A stretch of DNA of 64,000 nt from Demequina sp. NBRC 110056 (GCF_002090155.1 NZ_BBRM01000004.1:1-64000), one strand, 5' to 3'; shown: positions 50,002-59,605, counted from the first letter of the stretch. The notes: a model not told the origin generated them from the letters alone. Numbers and translations are program-made.

Positions 50002-50898
50002 TCAGTCGCCTTGCAGCCGCGTGAGGGCGTCGCCGTCCCCGTGCCAGTCCTCGAGCAGGCGGCGCGCGATCGAGCCGCGGGGCGCGATGATCATCGAGCC
50101 CTCCGTGACGGCCGCCTCCAGCTCGTCGCGCCTGACCCAGCGCGCCTCCGAGATCTCGTCGAGGTCGAGCGCGAAGTCCACGTCCACCGCCTTCGCGGTG
50201 TAGCCCACCATCATCGAGGCGGGGAAGGGCCACGGCTGCGAGCCGACGTACTCCAGGTCCTCCAAGCGCAGGCTGGACTCCTCAGCGACCTCGCGGTGCA
50301 CCGCCTGCTCGAGGCTCTCCCCCGGCTCGACGTAGCCCGCGAGGTGGGAGAAGCGGCGCGCGGACCAGTAGCTCGCGTGCGCCATGAGCAGGCGGTCCTC
50401 GGCGTCGGTGATCGCGACGATCACTGCGGGATCGGTGCGCGGGTAGTGGTCGCGTTCGCATCGCGGGCAGCGCCGATGCCACCCGCCAGGACCAGGCTCG
50501 GTCGCGGTGCCGCAGCGCGGGCAGTGTCCGTGCGCTCCATGCCAGTGGTCCATCGCGACGGCCGTCGTGGCGAGCTCGCGGTCGCGGTGGCCCCGGTCGT
50601 CGGCGCCGAGCCGCCCCAGCAGCGAGCGCAGCGCTTCGGGTCGCGCGGAGCCGGGCGGCTCCGGGAGGGAACCGGCGCTCACGGCCACGACGTCCTGATC
50701 GCCGTCGAGCCCGAGGTAGCAGATCACGCTCTCGTCCGGCCACGTGCCCGGCGCCAGGAGCACCACGCCGTCGGCGTCGGCGAGCACCTGACCGTCCGCC
50801 ACGGCCACCGCGACGGCGGCGCCCAGGTCGACCGTCGGGCGACGGTGTGCGGCGCGGTCCACGCGCATCGGCTCGTCGAAGCTGCCGGGAGAGATCAC
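50002..50898 (-). CDS. nudC: NAD(+) diphosphatase / NAD-capped RNA hydrolase
   Basis: 298 residues. The N-terminal variable domain is followed by a zinc ribbon (CPRCG-x11-CPRC, near residues 125-145) and a Nudix domain: GYVEPGESLEQAVHREVAEES with the REVxEE core, then SQPWPFPASMMVGY, the NudC-specific SQPWPFPxS signature. It cleaves NADH or NAD, and the NAD cap of RNA, to NMN or NMN plus 5'-P RNA. The gene lies upstream of uvrD2 as in Rv3199c-Rv3198c. GTG start with TAGGTT 6 nt upstream, so likely leaderless. Confidence 0.95.
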   Translation of the reverse strand: MISPGSFDEPMRVDRAAHRRPTVDLGAAVAVAVADGQVLADADGVVLLAPGTWPDESVICYLGLDGDQDVVAVSAGSLPEPPGSARPEALRSLLGRLGADDRGHRDRELATTAVAMDHWHGAHGHCPRCGTATEPGPGGWHRRCPRCERDHYPRTDPAVIVAITDAEDRLLMAHASYWSARRFSHLAGYVEPGESLEQAVHREVAEESSLRLEDLEYVGSQPWPFPASMMVGYTAKAVDVDFALDLDEISEARWVRRDELEAAVTEGSMIIAPRGSIARRLLEDWHGDGDALTRLQGD

Positions 50899-50904
50899 CG
50901 CTCC

Positions 50905-50910
50905 AACCTA
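50905..50910 (-). promoter_or_regulatory. Leaderless -10 element of nudC
   Basis: TAGGTT, spacer GGAGCG, GTG. The spacer could also act as a weak Shine-Dalgarno, but it touches the start codon. Confidence 0.45.
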
Positions 50911-51164
50911 TGCCACGCCGGCACGCGCATCGGCCCTGCTCGGTCGTCGCGCCCGCGGATGGCGGCCGCACCCTCGCACCGCGACGTGCGCGAGCGAGGT
51001 CCCTCGGGTCCGTCGGAGCCTCCCGATGCACCACAAGGGCCCGACGGGCGCGTTGGCGGCGAGGGGTACCGGGCACGCCTCTGAGACACCTGGGGGCGCG
51101 GCCCGGCCGGTGCGTCGGGCCTGGTGAGCGGCGTGGGCTGTGGCGCCCGTGCTCGCGGAGGTTC

Positions 51165-51170
51165 TATCGT
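51165..51170 (+). promoter_or_regulatory. Leaderless -10 element of the APH-like gene
   Basis: TATCGT, spacer GAGGGC, GTG. The 278-bp divergent gap to nudC holds no other feature except one CCGATGCGC copy (50925-50933). Confidence 0.5.
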
Positions 51171-51176
51171 GAGGGC

Positions 51177-52112
51177 GTGCCTCGTTCTCCGCTCGCGCTC
51201 GCCGCGCTCGCGTCGGTCGCCGTGCCGGGCCTCGACGTGTACGACGTCCTGCGCAGCCCGCACACCGACGCGGACTTCGATGTCGTCGTCGTGAAGGACG
51301 CGACGGGCACGAGGTGGGTGGTGCGCGCGCCCAAGCGTCCGGCGGCTGGAGCCGCGCTCGAGGCCGAGCGCAGCCTGCTCACGGCGCTCGCGCGGGCGCA
51401 CGACACGGGCCTGGTGCCGTTCGATGTCCCGCGGCCTCGCGGTGCTGCTGCGCTCGCCGACGCCGAGGGCGGACGCGCGGTCGTCTACACGGAGATTCCG
51501 GGCAGCCCGCTGGTGCTGTCGCGCGTGGACCCGGGCCCCGGGCTCGCCGCGGCGATCGGCACGGCGCTGGCGTCGATCCACGAGCTGCCCGCCACCCTCA
51601 TCGAGGACGAAGGCCTGCCGACGTACACCGCCGAGGAGTACCGCGAGCGTCGCATGGCCGAGCTCGACGCGGCGATCGACACCGGCAAGATCCCCCCGCG
51701 GCTCGCGGATCGGTGGGAGCGCCAGCTCGAGAACGTCGCGTGGTGGCGGTTCGAGCCGACGGTGGTCCACGGCGACCTCGGCGAGCACCAGCTGCACGTG
51801 CGCGGCGAGGCCGTGGTCGGCATCGGCGACTGGATGGACGCGCGCGTCGCGGACCCCGCCGACGACCTCGCGTGGCTCGCGGCGTCGGCACCGGAGGACG
51901 TCCTCGAGTCGATCACCGAGGCGTACCGGATGGGGCGGCGCGAGACGCGCGACCCGCACCTGATCGACCGCGCCAGGCTCGCGTCGGAGCTCGCGCTGGT
52001 GCGCTGGCTCATGTACGGCGTGCGCACCGACAACGACGACGTGGTCGCGGACGGCGAGGGCATGCTCGCGGACCTCGAGGCGCTGCTGTTCGACGACGCT
52101 TCCGAGGACTGA
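51177..52112 (+). CDS. APH/choline-kinase-like phosphotransferase
   Basis: 311 residues, protein-kinase-like fold of the aminoglycoside/macrolide phosphotransferase group. Visible: FDVVVVKDATGTRWVVRAPKR (N-lobe Lys strand), AERSLLTALA, the catalytic loop VVHGDLGEHQLHV and the metal loop VGIGDWMDARVADPADDLAWL. The Brenner motif normally reads HGDxxxxN; here the Asn position is Gln. Related actinobacterial genes are often annotated as macrolide 2'-phosphotransferase, but position between nudC and adnB suggests a housekeeping substrate. No resistance claim can be made from sequence. Likely leaderless. Confidence 0.8.
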   Translation: MPRSPLALAALASVAVPGLDVYDVLRSPHTDADFDVVVVKDATGTRWVVRAPKRPAAGAALEAERSLLTALARAHDTGLVPFDVPRPRGAAALADAEGGRAVVYTEIPGSPLVLSRVDPGPGLAAAIGTALASIHELPATLIEDEGLPTYTAEEYRERRMAELDAAIDTGKIPPRLADRWERQLENVAWWRFEPTVVHGDLGEHQLHVRGEAVVGIGDWMDARVADPADDLAWLAASAPEDVLESITEAYRMGRRETRDPHLIDRARLASELALVRWLMYGVRTDNDDVVADGEGMLADLEALLFDDASED

Positions 52113-52128
52113 CCTCAGAGACCGCGGC

Positions 52129-55100
52129 TCAGTCGGCGGATGCCTCCCCGCCGTCGAGGAGGGCGACGATCTCGTCGCGACCCATGAGCCGCTCCGGCCA
52201 CACCGTCGCGTCCGCGCCGACGTAGTAGAAGGCGGCGTCGACGGCTTCGAGCGGCAGGCCCTTCCAGGTCGACCACGCCAGGCGGTACACGGCGAGCTGC
52301 ACCTCGCGCGCCCGCCGCTCCTCGGGGTCGCGAGGCGGAGCGCCCGACTTCCAGTCGACCACGGTCACCTTGGCCAGGCCGTTGCCCGGGGGGAAGACCG
52401 CGTCGATGCGCGACCTGATGGTGACGCCGCTGACCGGCATCTCGACCCTCACCTCGATGTCCGTCGGCTGGCGTCCGGCCCAATCCGACGCCGCGAACGT
52501 CGCGCGCAGGGCCTCGACCTCGTCGGCGGCGATCGAGTCGCGCTCCAGCAGGTCGTCGGGCTCCAGGAGCGACGGCCTGCCGTAGTGGCCTTCGATCCAG
52601 TGATGCAGCGCGTTGCCGCGCGCCGATGCTGCGGTCGGCTCCTGAGGCAGCGGGCGCCGCAACTGATCCGCGAACGCCTGTCGGTCCCGGCGCATCGCGA
52701 CGAGGTGCGAGGCCGTGAGATGGCCCGGCATCGCGACGCGGGCGCTCCTGGCCGCGCGGCGGGCACGCTCGGCGAGCATCGCCTCGATGTCGTCTCCCCA
52801 CGGCAGGTCGGCCCACGGCCTCAGCGCAGTGTCGCCGCCGTCGGCGAGACGTCGCGCCTCCTCGTGCACCCGGGCGGCGAGCGCGCGGCGGAGTTCCTGT
52901 TCCGCGGTCGGCGCGGTCGGCCAGGTGGCGCGGGCCGGCTCCACCTCGGGCCGCTCCTCGCCATCCGCGGGCGCGGGTGCCCACGACGAGCGGTCGACGA
53001 GACCCGCGTCGAGGAGCTCGGTGAGGAACAGCGAAGGAACCGAGTGCGAGACCGCGGTCGTCCACCACGATCCCGAGAGCAGCACGTGGGAGCGCGCGCG
53101 AGTGATGGCCACGTAGAAGAGCCGACGCTCCTCGTCGACGCGGTGGGATCCGGACTCCGCCTTGAAGGCGTCGATCGCTCCCTTCAGAGACGCCCGATCG
53201 ACGGCGTCGCCGAGATCGAACAGCGGCAGATCGTCGCGGTCGAGGCGCAGCGGGTACGGCAGCGCTCCCGCCTCCGACATCCACGCGCTGTCGGTCGCGG
53301 TGACCACCCGACGGCCGTCCTCGACCGCCACCGACGGGATGCCGCCCGACGGGAACTGCGAGCGCCCTCCCCTGCCCGCGCCCTGGGTCAGGCCGGGGAT
53401 CGCGACGACGTCCCACTCGAGCCCCTTGGCGCTGTGGCAGGTGAGGATCTGGATCGCGCCGGGCTCGGGCTCCTTCACGGGCGCCGTCAGCCCGCGCTCC
53501 TCGTCGCGCGCCGCGTCGAGCCACGCGAGGAAGGCGCCGAGCGTCGCGCGTTCGGCACCGGAGGCGAACGAGCGTGCGGCGTCGACGAAGGCGTCCACGT
53601 TGCGGGCGGCGCGGCCGTCGGGGCGGCTCACCTCGGCCTCGATGTCGAGGCCCCACGCACGCTCGGTGTGGACGATGAGCTCGGTGAGCGAGAGGTAGGT
53701 GTGCTCGCGCACCGAGCGGACGACCGACCGCAGCGCGTGGAGTCGGCGGCGACCCTCGTCCGTCAGCGCGCGGCCCGAGTGCGAGGTCCAGCCGGCAGGC
53801 GGGAGGGTGTCGAGGGCGTCGACGATCGTCGCCGCGTCGATGCGCGAACCGGTCCGGTCGCGGTCCCGATCGGCCCAATCCTTGAGGGCCATCAGGTCCG
53901 CCGGGCCGAGCGCGACGCGCTCGCCGGAGAGCAGCCGCATGAGGGAGTCGCCCCGCGACGGGTCGTGGGCGACCTGGAGCAGCGCGATGAGCTCCGCCAC
54001 CTCGGGGGTGTCGATGAGCCCGCCGAGCCCCACGACCTCGTAGTCGAGACCGGCGCGCGCCAGGGCATCGACGATGGGTCCGAACTGCGCGCGGCGCCGG
54101 CACAGGACCGCGGCCGTGACGTCCCGGCCGGGGCGAGCGTGCTCGCCGCGCCGCCGCTGGATGTAGTCGGCGATGGCATCGCCCTCGGCGGCGAGGTCCT
54201 GCGCCATGTGGGCGCTGAGACCAGGCGCGGCGCGCTCAGGCTCGGGGCGCCCAAGATGCTGTCCGGTCGATCGCAGCGGCACCACGTCCACCGAGGGGTG
54301 CGTCGGCAGCGCCCGCGCCACCGCGTTCGCGGCCGTCAGGACGGAGGCCTCGTTCCGCCACGACACCGACAGGCTCCGGCGCGACACCCGCTCGGCCCCA
54401 CCGAACTGCTCGACGAACGATGACAGGGCGCTCGCCGACGCGCCGCGGAAGCCGTAGATCGCCTGGTTGGGATCGCCGACCGCCATCACCGGGTGCCCGG
54501 GGCCGAACATGCGGGCGAAGAGGCGCAGCTGCGCCGGCGAGGTGTCCTGGAACTCGTCGAGGAGCACCACCCGGTAGCGGCTGCGCTCGATCGCCTGCAC
54601 GGCCTCGAGGTCGGCGAGCTCCACGCCGTACGCGACCTGATCCGAGAAGTCCAGCAAAGAACCGTCGCGCTTGCGGCGCAGGAACTCCTCGGCCATGGGC
54701 GCGAGGTCGATGAGCGTCGTGAGCTGCTTGAGGGAGGTCGCCTCGGGCGTGGGGTTGCCGTTGGCGTTGACGAGCGCGGTGCCGCCCCGGGCTCCCGGCA
54801 ACCCGTCGAGCCCTGCAAGCGTGCGCCGCGCCCAGTCACGCACGCGCGCGGGCGTCGTCAGGTGCTCGCGGGTCTGCCCCGCGAAGGAGGCGAGCGCAGC
54901 GGTCAAGGTGCTCACCGCGGCGGTCGTGTCGACGGGCTCCGACCACCGCGAGACGATCCCGTCCGCGAGCTGCCACAGCGCGGCATCCGTGAGGGTTGCG
55001 GCGTCCGGGTCCACTCCGATGCGCAGTCCGTGCTCGGCCACGAGCGACGCGGCGTATCCGTTGTAGGTCGCGACCGTCACCGGCGGGCGCGCGGCATCCT

Positions 55101-55428
55101 CGCCGAACACCGAGCCGATGCGCCGCTCGGCACGCTCCGCGATCTCGGCGGCGGCCTTGCGGGTGAAGGTGAGGCACAGGATCTCGTCCGGGCTCAGTGC
55201 GCGACCGAACAGCCGCTCACCGTGATCGAGCAGGTAGACCATGCGCATCGACAGGGTCTCGGTCTTGCCCGAGCCCGCTCCGGCGACGACGAGCGTGGGT
55301 TCGAGCCCCGATCCGATGATCGCCGCCTGCTCCGACGTGGGGGTGGTGTCGGGGTCGATGGCTGCGGCCAGCTCCGCCACCGGACGTGAGAGGCCGTCGA
55401 CCCTCCCGGTCTCGAGGTCTGTCGTCAC
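52129..55428 (-). CDS. adnB: Helicase-nuclease AdnB (UvrD-type motor plus RecB-like nuclease)
   Basis: 1099 residues. SF1A motor: Walker A VVAGAGSGKTETLSMRM, LTFTRKAAAEIAERAERR, motif II VVLLDEFQDTSP, motif III AVGDPNQAIYGFRGA, motif V ILTCHSAKGLEWDVVAIPG, motif VI RRLFYVAITRARSHVLLSG. The C-terminal RecB-family nuclease begins ARGNALHHWIEGHYG and has the catalytic VVDWKSGAPP and VQLAVYRLAW. AdnB is the main motor and second nuclease of AdnAB, the actinobacterial end-resection machine in double-strand-break repair. GTG start overlaps the adnA stop (GTGA). Confidence 0.92.
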   Translation of the reverse strand: MTTDLETGRVDGLSRPVAELAAAIDPDTTPTSEQAAIIGSGLEPTLVVAGAGSGKTETLSMRMVYLLDHGERLFGRALSPDEILCLTFTRKAAAEIAERAERRIGSVFGEDAARPPVTVATYNGYAASLVAEHGLRIGVDPDAATLTDAALWQLADGIVSRWSEPVDTTAAVSTLTAALASFAGQTREHLTTPARVRDWARRTLAGLDGLPGARGGTALVNANGNPTPEATSLKQLTTLIDLAPMAEEFLRRKRDGSLLDFSDQVAYGVELADLEAVQAIERSRYRVVLLDEFQDTSPAQLRLFARMFGPGHPVMAVGDPNQAIYGFRGASASALSSFVEQFGGAERVSRRSLSVSWRNEASVLTAANAVARALPTHPSVDVVPLRSTGQHLGRPEPERAAPGLSAHMAQDLAAEGDAIADYIQRRRGEHARPGRDVTAAVLCRRRAQFGPIVDALARAGLDYEVVGLGGLIDTPEVAELIALLQVAHDPSRGDSLMRLLSGERVALGPADLMALKDWADRDRDRTGSRIDAATIVDALDTLPPAGWTSHSGRALTDEGRRRLHALRSVVRSVREHTYLSLTELIVHTERAWGLDIEAEVSRPDGRAARNVDAFVDAARSFASGAERATLGAFLAWLDAARDEERGLTAPVKEPEPGAIQILTCHSAKGLEWDVVAIPGLTQGAGRGGRSQFPSGGIPSVAVEDGRRVVTATDSAWMSEAGALPYPLRLDRDDLPLFDLGDAVDRASLKGAIDAFKAESGSHRVDEERRLFYVAITRARSHVLLSGSWWTTAVSHSVPSLFLTELLDAGLVDRSSWAPAPADGEERPEVEPARATWPTAPTAEQELRRALAARVHEEARRLADGGDTALRPWADLPWGDDIEAMLAERARRAARSARVAMPGHLTASHLVAMRRDRQAFADQLRRPLPQEPTAASARGNALHHWIEGHYGRPSLLEPDDLLERDSIAADEVEALRATFAASDWAGRQPTDIEVRVEMPVSGVTIRSRIDAVFPPGNGLAKVTVVDWKSGAPPRDPEERRAREVQLAVYRLAWSTWKGLPLEAVDAAFYYVGADATVWPERLMGRDEIVALLDGGEASAD

Positions 55429-58400
55429 GACTCGCTCACCTGCCGCCCCTCGGGCTGGATCGGGCAGGAGCGCCGCACGGGGCATCGTCCGCACATGTCG
55501 TTCTCGACCGCGACGAAGGTCGAGGCGCGCATCGTGTCCACGACGTCGGCGAGCCTGGCGCGCTGCTCGGCCACGTCGATGGGCAGCTGCTCGCGCACGG
55601 CATGGCCCTTCGCGCTGCCGCCGACGAACACGAGGTCCGCGCCATCGGCGTGCTCCACTCCGGGGAAGGCGCCCTCCGCGGCGGCGAGCTGGTACATCGC
55701 CAGCTGCGCGTGCGTCTCCGGGTCACCGGCGTACTGCGGATCCCCTGTCTTGAGGTCGACGATGCGCGTCGCGTCGCCTCGCGTCTCGACGCGGTCGGCG
55801 CTGCCCGTCAGCACAGCGTCCTCGATGCCGACCTCGAACCGCTGCTCGAGACCCACCCGGTCCGGGGGGTTCGCGGCGAAGTACTCGGCGAGGCGGCGCA
55901 CCATCGCGTCGGCCTTCGAGCGCAGGGTGCGGTACGGCAGGGTCGCCTCTCCCGCGATCTCGTGCCATCGCTCGTCGAGCTCGGCCCGCAGCTCGTCCTC
56001 CGTGCCGGCCGGGAGGCTCTGCGCGAGCTCGTGGATCAGGGTGCCGAGCTGCTGCTTGTCGCTGTCGACGCCGACTCCCCCGGCGCTCTCGAGCGCCCAC
56101 CGCAGCCCGCAGCGCTCCACGCCCTCGACACGGGACGGCGACACGCGGACGAGCTCCGTCGCGTCGAAGAAGCCCGCGCTCGTCGACGGCTCCGCGACGC
56201 CGTGCCACGACGTCGGATCGGCGCCCGGGACCTCGAGCGCCGCGAGCCGCGCGAGCGCCTCCGCGTGCCCGTCGCCAGGAAGGGCCGATGCGCGCGCACC
56301 CTCCGCACGAAGCGTCGCCACCGCGTGGCGCAGGTCCGACATCCGCGGCACCGTGCCCGTCGCCGAACGCTCGACACCGGCCGCGCGCTGGACCCAGTCG
56401 ACGAACCGAGACGGGCGCGTGTCCTCATCCTCGACGCAGGAGACTACGACACGGCTCGTCGCTCGCGAGACGGCGACCGCGAAGGCTCGCGACTCGTCAT
56501 CGAGCACCGTGCGGCGCGAGGTTGCCGCGAGGCGCGAGCGCGCCTCGAGGTCGAGCGGTTCAGCAGAGGCGCGGAAGGCGACGATCTCCGCGAGGTGCTG
56601 GGCGCCGAGCACGGAGTCGCGCAGTCGCACGTTGGGCCAGACGCCCTCCTCCACACCCGCGACCACCACGAGGTCCCACTCGCGCCCCGCGGCCGATGCG
56701 GGGGTCGCGAACGACACGGCCTCGGTGCCCTGGGCGCGCGCTCCGAGGCTGTCGACCGCGAACTCCTGCGAGGCGAGGTGCGTCACGAAGCCCTGGACGC
56801 TCAGCTGCCGCCGCTCCTCGACGTTCTGTGCCTCGCGCAAGAGCGCGATCACCGCGTCGAGGTCGGCGTCGTCGCGCGGCGAGCCAGCGAGCGCGGCCGC
56901 GCGCCACGCCTCGGCCACCCCGAAGGCGTTCCACAGCGACCAGATCACCCGGCGCGGCGAACCTTCCCCCGCGGCGATGACCTCACGTGCGGCCGCGACG
57001 GCCGCCGACGCGCGCGCCGCGAGGCGCGCCTCCTCACCGCCGAGGCTCGACCACCGCGAGGGATCCTCGAGCGCGTCGACGAGCAGCGCGTCGGCCGAGC
57101 CGTTGCCGCCACCTGCGCGGTCCTCCTTGACGAGCGCGCGCCGCAGGCGCCGCAGCCCGACGGGGTCGAGACCCACCAGCCGCGACGAGAGGACCTCGAC
57201 CGCGAGCTCCGGGTTCCACTGCTCGGCGCCGGCCGCCACGAGCATGAGCCCGAGCAGCGGCGCGACGACGGCCTGCTCGTGGAGCGCGACGCCGTCGCCG
57301 AGCGACTCGCAGGGGATGTCTGCCGACAGCAGGTCGGCGCGCAGCGCGCGCAGCTGCAGGTTCGACCGGGCGATCACGGCCATCCGGTCCCAGGACACCG
57401 GCGCGGCGTCGCCGGCCCCATGGCGCGCTCGACGCAGCGCCGCCGCGATCGCCCGCGACTGCGCGTAACGATGAGGGGCGACGAGGATCTCGACGTCCGC
57501 GGGGTCGTCGCCGTCCGCGTCGGCAGCCGCTCGCCGCGCCGACCCGATCGACTGGGTCCCGATGCGCTCGACCACCTGGTCGACCACGCGTGCGAGGCCC
57601 TCGCGCTGGCGATGCACCGTGGACAGACGCATCACCGCCGCGCCGAACGCATGGCGGCCCTCGGCCGCGGCGGCCTGGCCGAGTGCCGACGGCACACCAC
57701 CGCGGTATCCCTGCACCGACTCGTCCGCGTTGCCGACGAGCACGAGCCGCGCGCCCGCCGCGGTGAGCGATTCGAGGAGCGCGATGGTCGCCGCCGTCGC
57801 GTCCTGGTAGTCGTCGACGACCACGAGGTCCCACGTGGGTCTCTCCCCCCAGGCCCGCTCCCACCCATCGAGCGCCACGGCTGCCTCGCGCGCGGCGCTC
57901 GCCGGGTCGTAGCGGAGCCCTCGCCCCTCGAGGCCGGGCCACATGATGACGTCGCGGTACTCCGCGTAGACCTCGGCCGCGAGGATCCATTCGACGCGGC
58001 CCGTGCGCTCGCCCAGGGAGCGCAGCCCGTCGGGCTCGAGCCCCGCCTCGGTCGCCCTCATGATGAGGTCGCGGAGCTCGGCGCGGAAGCCCGGAAGGAG
58101 CGTCGCCTCCTCCGGCACCACCGGGGACCAGTCGGTCGCCGCGCCAGCGCCGCGCCGGTGCCCCTCGAGGAGGTCACGCAGGATCGCATCCTGGTCGGCG
58201 CCGGTGACGAGGCTCGGCGGCGGCTCCCCGAGCGCCTCCGCTCGCGCCGTGAGCACCGCGTGCGCGACGGAGGCGGCGGTGTGGACGACGGCGACGCCCG
58301 AGGCTCGGCCGACGCCGGAGGCGACGGTGTCGCGCAGGCGGGCCGCCGCGTCGCGGGTGGGTGCGAGCACGAGGAGTCGCTCGGGCCGCACCCCGCGCGC

Positions 58401-58574
58401 TGCCGCCTGCGCCGCGACCGCGCACACCACGGTCGACTTGCCGGAGCCCGGAGGGCCGACGACCACGACGGACCCGGGTCCGTCGACCGCGCGCTCGACC
58501 GCCGCCTGCTGGTCGCCGTCCAACTCCGGGGCACGCAGACGATCCCCTGGGCGAACGAGCGACGTGGAGGTCAT
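55425..58574 (-). CDS. adnA: Helicase-nuclease AdnA (UvrD-type domain plus iron-sulfur RecB-like nuclease)
   Basis: 1049 residues, first gene of the adnAB operon. N-terminal motor domain with Walker A VVGPPGSGKSTVV, motif II VVVDDYQDAT and motif III VLVGNADESVQGYRGG; motifs V and VI are loose (AGREWDLVVVAGVEEGVWP, AVAVSRATSRVVVS). C-terminal nuclease: VERCGLRWALE, LGTLIHELAQ, RIVDLKTGDPQ, HAQLAMYQLA and the Cys cluster CGRCPVRRSC, which with the Cys of VERCG can hold a 4Fe-4S cluster as in AddB and AdnA. Two direct repeats lie just upstream of the ATG. Confidence 0.92.
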   Translation of the reverse strand: MTSTSLVRPGDRLRAPELDGDQQAAVERAVDGPGSVVVVGPPGSGKSTVVCAVAAQAAARGVRPERLLVLAPTRDAAARLRDTVASGVGRASGVAVVHTAASVAHAVLTARAEALGEPPPSLVTGADQDAILRDLLEGHRRGAGAATDWSPVVPEEATLLPGFRAELRDLIMRATEAGLEPDGLRSLGERTGRVEWILAAEVYAEYRDVIMWPGLEGRGLRYDPASAAREAAVALDGWERAWGERPTWDLVVVDDYQDATAATIALLESLTAAGARLVLVGNADESVQGYRGGVPSALGQAAAAEGRHAFGAAVMRLSTVHRQREGLARVVDQVVERIGTQSIGSARRAAADADGDDPADVEILVAPHRYAQSRAIAAALRRARHGAGDAAPVSWDRMAVIARSNLQLRALRADLLSADIPCESLGDGVALHEQAVVAPLLGLMLVAAGAEQWNPELAVEVLSSRLVGLDPVGLRRLRRALVKEDRAGGGNGSADALLVDALEDPSRWSSLGGEEARLAARASAAVAAAREVIAAGEGSPRRVIWSLWNAFGVAEAWRAAALAGSPRDDADLDAVIALLREAQNVEERRQLSVQGFVTHLASQEFAVDSLGARAQGTEAVSFATPASAAGREWDLVVVAGVEEGVWPNVRLRDSVLGAQHLAEIVAFRASAEPLDLEARSRLAATSRRTVLDDESRAFAVAVSRATSRVVVSCVEDEDTRPSRFVDWVQRAAGVERSATGTVPRMSDLRHAVATLRAEGARASALPGDGHAEALARLAALEVPGADPTSWHGVAEPSTSAGFFDATELVRVSPSRVEGVERCGLRWALESAGGVGVDSDKQQLGTLIHELAQSLPAGTEDELRAELDERWHEIAGEATLPYRTLRSKADAMVRRLAEYFAANPPDRVGLEQRFEVGIEDAVLTGSADRVETRGDATRIVDLKTGDPQYAGDPETHAQLAMYQLAAAEGAFPGVEHADGADLVFVGGSAKGHAVREQLPIDVAEQRARLADVVDTMRASTFVAVENDMCGRCPVRRSCPIQPEGRQVSES

Positions 58575-58594
58575 GGGATCAGCCCATCACACGG

Positions 58595-58616
58595 GACTGA
58601 CACACATGACTGACAC
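58595..58616 (-). promoter_or_regulatory. Direct repeats upstream of adnA
   Basis: Minus strand GTGTCAGTC occurs twice with a 13-bp period, 20-42 bp before the adnA ATG; a looser third unit, GTGTGATGG, follows. Could be a regulator site. Confidence 0.4.
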
Positions 58617-58623
58617 GCGGCGC

Positions 58624-59592
58624 TCACGCCGTCGGCGTCGCCGCTGGCTCCTCGGCGCGCGCAGCCACCGCGCGCTCGATCATCACGAGCGCGAGCACCG
58701 CAGCGATGCCGACGACGAACAGCACGATCACCGCGCCGACGGACTCTCCGGGCGGCTCGAGCGTGCCGTCCTCGCCCTGCCACGGCCACAGCGCACGCAG
58801 GGAGCCGACCATGAGGCCCGTCATCGCGGCGAGCGTGAGCGAGCGCCGATGCGCGAGCAGCCACTGCAGGCCCGTGACGAACAGGGCAAGGCCCACGATC
58901 GCTCCGAGAGCGAAGGTCGCGAGGTAGGCGAGGTCCCGCTCGTTGACGGCCTCGAGGGTCGCCCCGTACATCCCCAGCACGAGCAGCATGAACGAGCCGG
59001 ACACCCCCGGCAGGACCAGGGCACAGATGGCGATCGACGCGGAGCCCGCGATCATCCACGGCGCAGGGTCGTCGTGCGGCGTGCCGGTGAGGCTCGTCAG
59101 CCAGAATGCGGCGGCGGCTCCGGCGACGACGGCCACGACCTCGCTCGTGCCCCACCGCCCGACCATCCTCGCGGGAACCGAGATCGACGCGACGATCAGG
59201 CCGGCGAAGAGCGCGCGGGTCTCCACCGGGTGCTCCTCGAGCAGCGGCGCCAAGGTCGCGGACACCGCGACGATCGCGATGAGCATGCCGATCCCGAGCG
59301 GGATGAGGACCCCCCACCGTACGTGCGAGGCGTGCTCGCGCGCATCCGCTCGCAACTCCGCCCGGCGGTCCCGCGCGACGAGGGAGCGCGCTCCCGCCAC
59401 CGCGGCCCGCACGAGCGATCCCGCCGAGTCGATGATGGTCTCGTACACGCCGAGCACGAGCGCCATGGTGCCGCCGGACACGCCTGGCACGATCTCGACG
59501 GCACCGATCACGGCGCCACGCCCGACGTTGAGCGCTGCGGCGACCGGAGAGGGACGGCGACGCGCCCCGTCCGCGGGGTTCTCGGCTGACAT
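58624..59592 (-). CDS. DUF368 family polyprenyl-phosphate translocase candidate
   Basis: 322 residues with eight or more transmembrane helices. Two inverted halves each carry the DUF368 signature: AVEIVPGVSGGTMALVLGVYE (about residue 35) and ALVLPGVSGSFMLLVLGMYG (about residue 195). DUF368 (PopT) proteins were recently implicated in returning undecaprenyl phosphate across the membrane for reuse in peptidoglycan and teichoic-acid synthesis. That fits a window rich in LCP and glycosyltransferase genes. ATG with TAGACT 7 nt upstream, the hexamer overlapping the stop codon of DUF3152. Confidence 0.88.
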   Translation of the reverse strand: MSAENPADGARRRPSPVAAALNVGRGAVIGAVEIVPGVSGGTMALVLGVYETIIDSAGSLVRAAVAGARSLVARDRRAELRADAREHASHVRWGVLIPLGIGMLIAIVAVSATLAPLLEEHPVETRALFAGLIVASISVPARMVGRWGTSEVVAVVAGAAAAFWLTSLTGTPHDDPAPWMIAGSASIAICALVLPGVSGSFMLLVLGMYGATLEAVNERDLAYLATFALGAIVGLALFVTGLQWLLAHRRSLTLAAMTGLMVGSLRALWPWQGEDGTLEPPGESVGAVIVLFVVGIAAVLALVMIERAVAARAEEPAATPTA

Positions 59593-59599
59593 GAGCGCG

Positions 59600-59605
59600 A
59601 GTCTA
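59600..59605 (-). promoter_or_regulatory. Leaderless -10 element of the DUF368 gene
   Basis: TAGACT; its TAG is also the DUF3152 stop codon. Seven-nt spacer to ATG. Confidence 0.4.

Noticed and set aside
55386..58613. A 1075-codon open frame antisense to adnA
   Set aside because: No motifs; adnA on the other strand has helicase, nuclease and iron-sulfur motifs.
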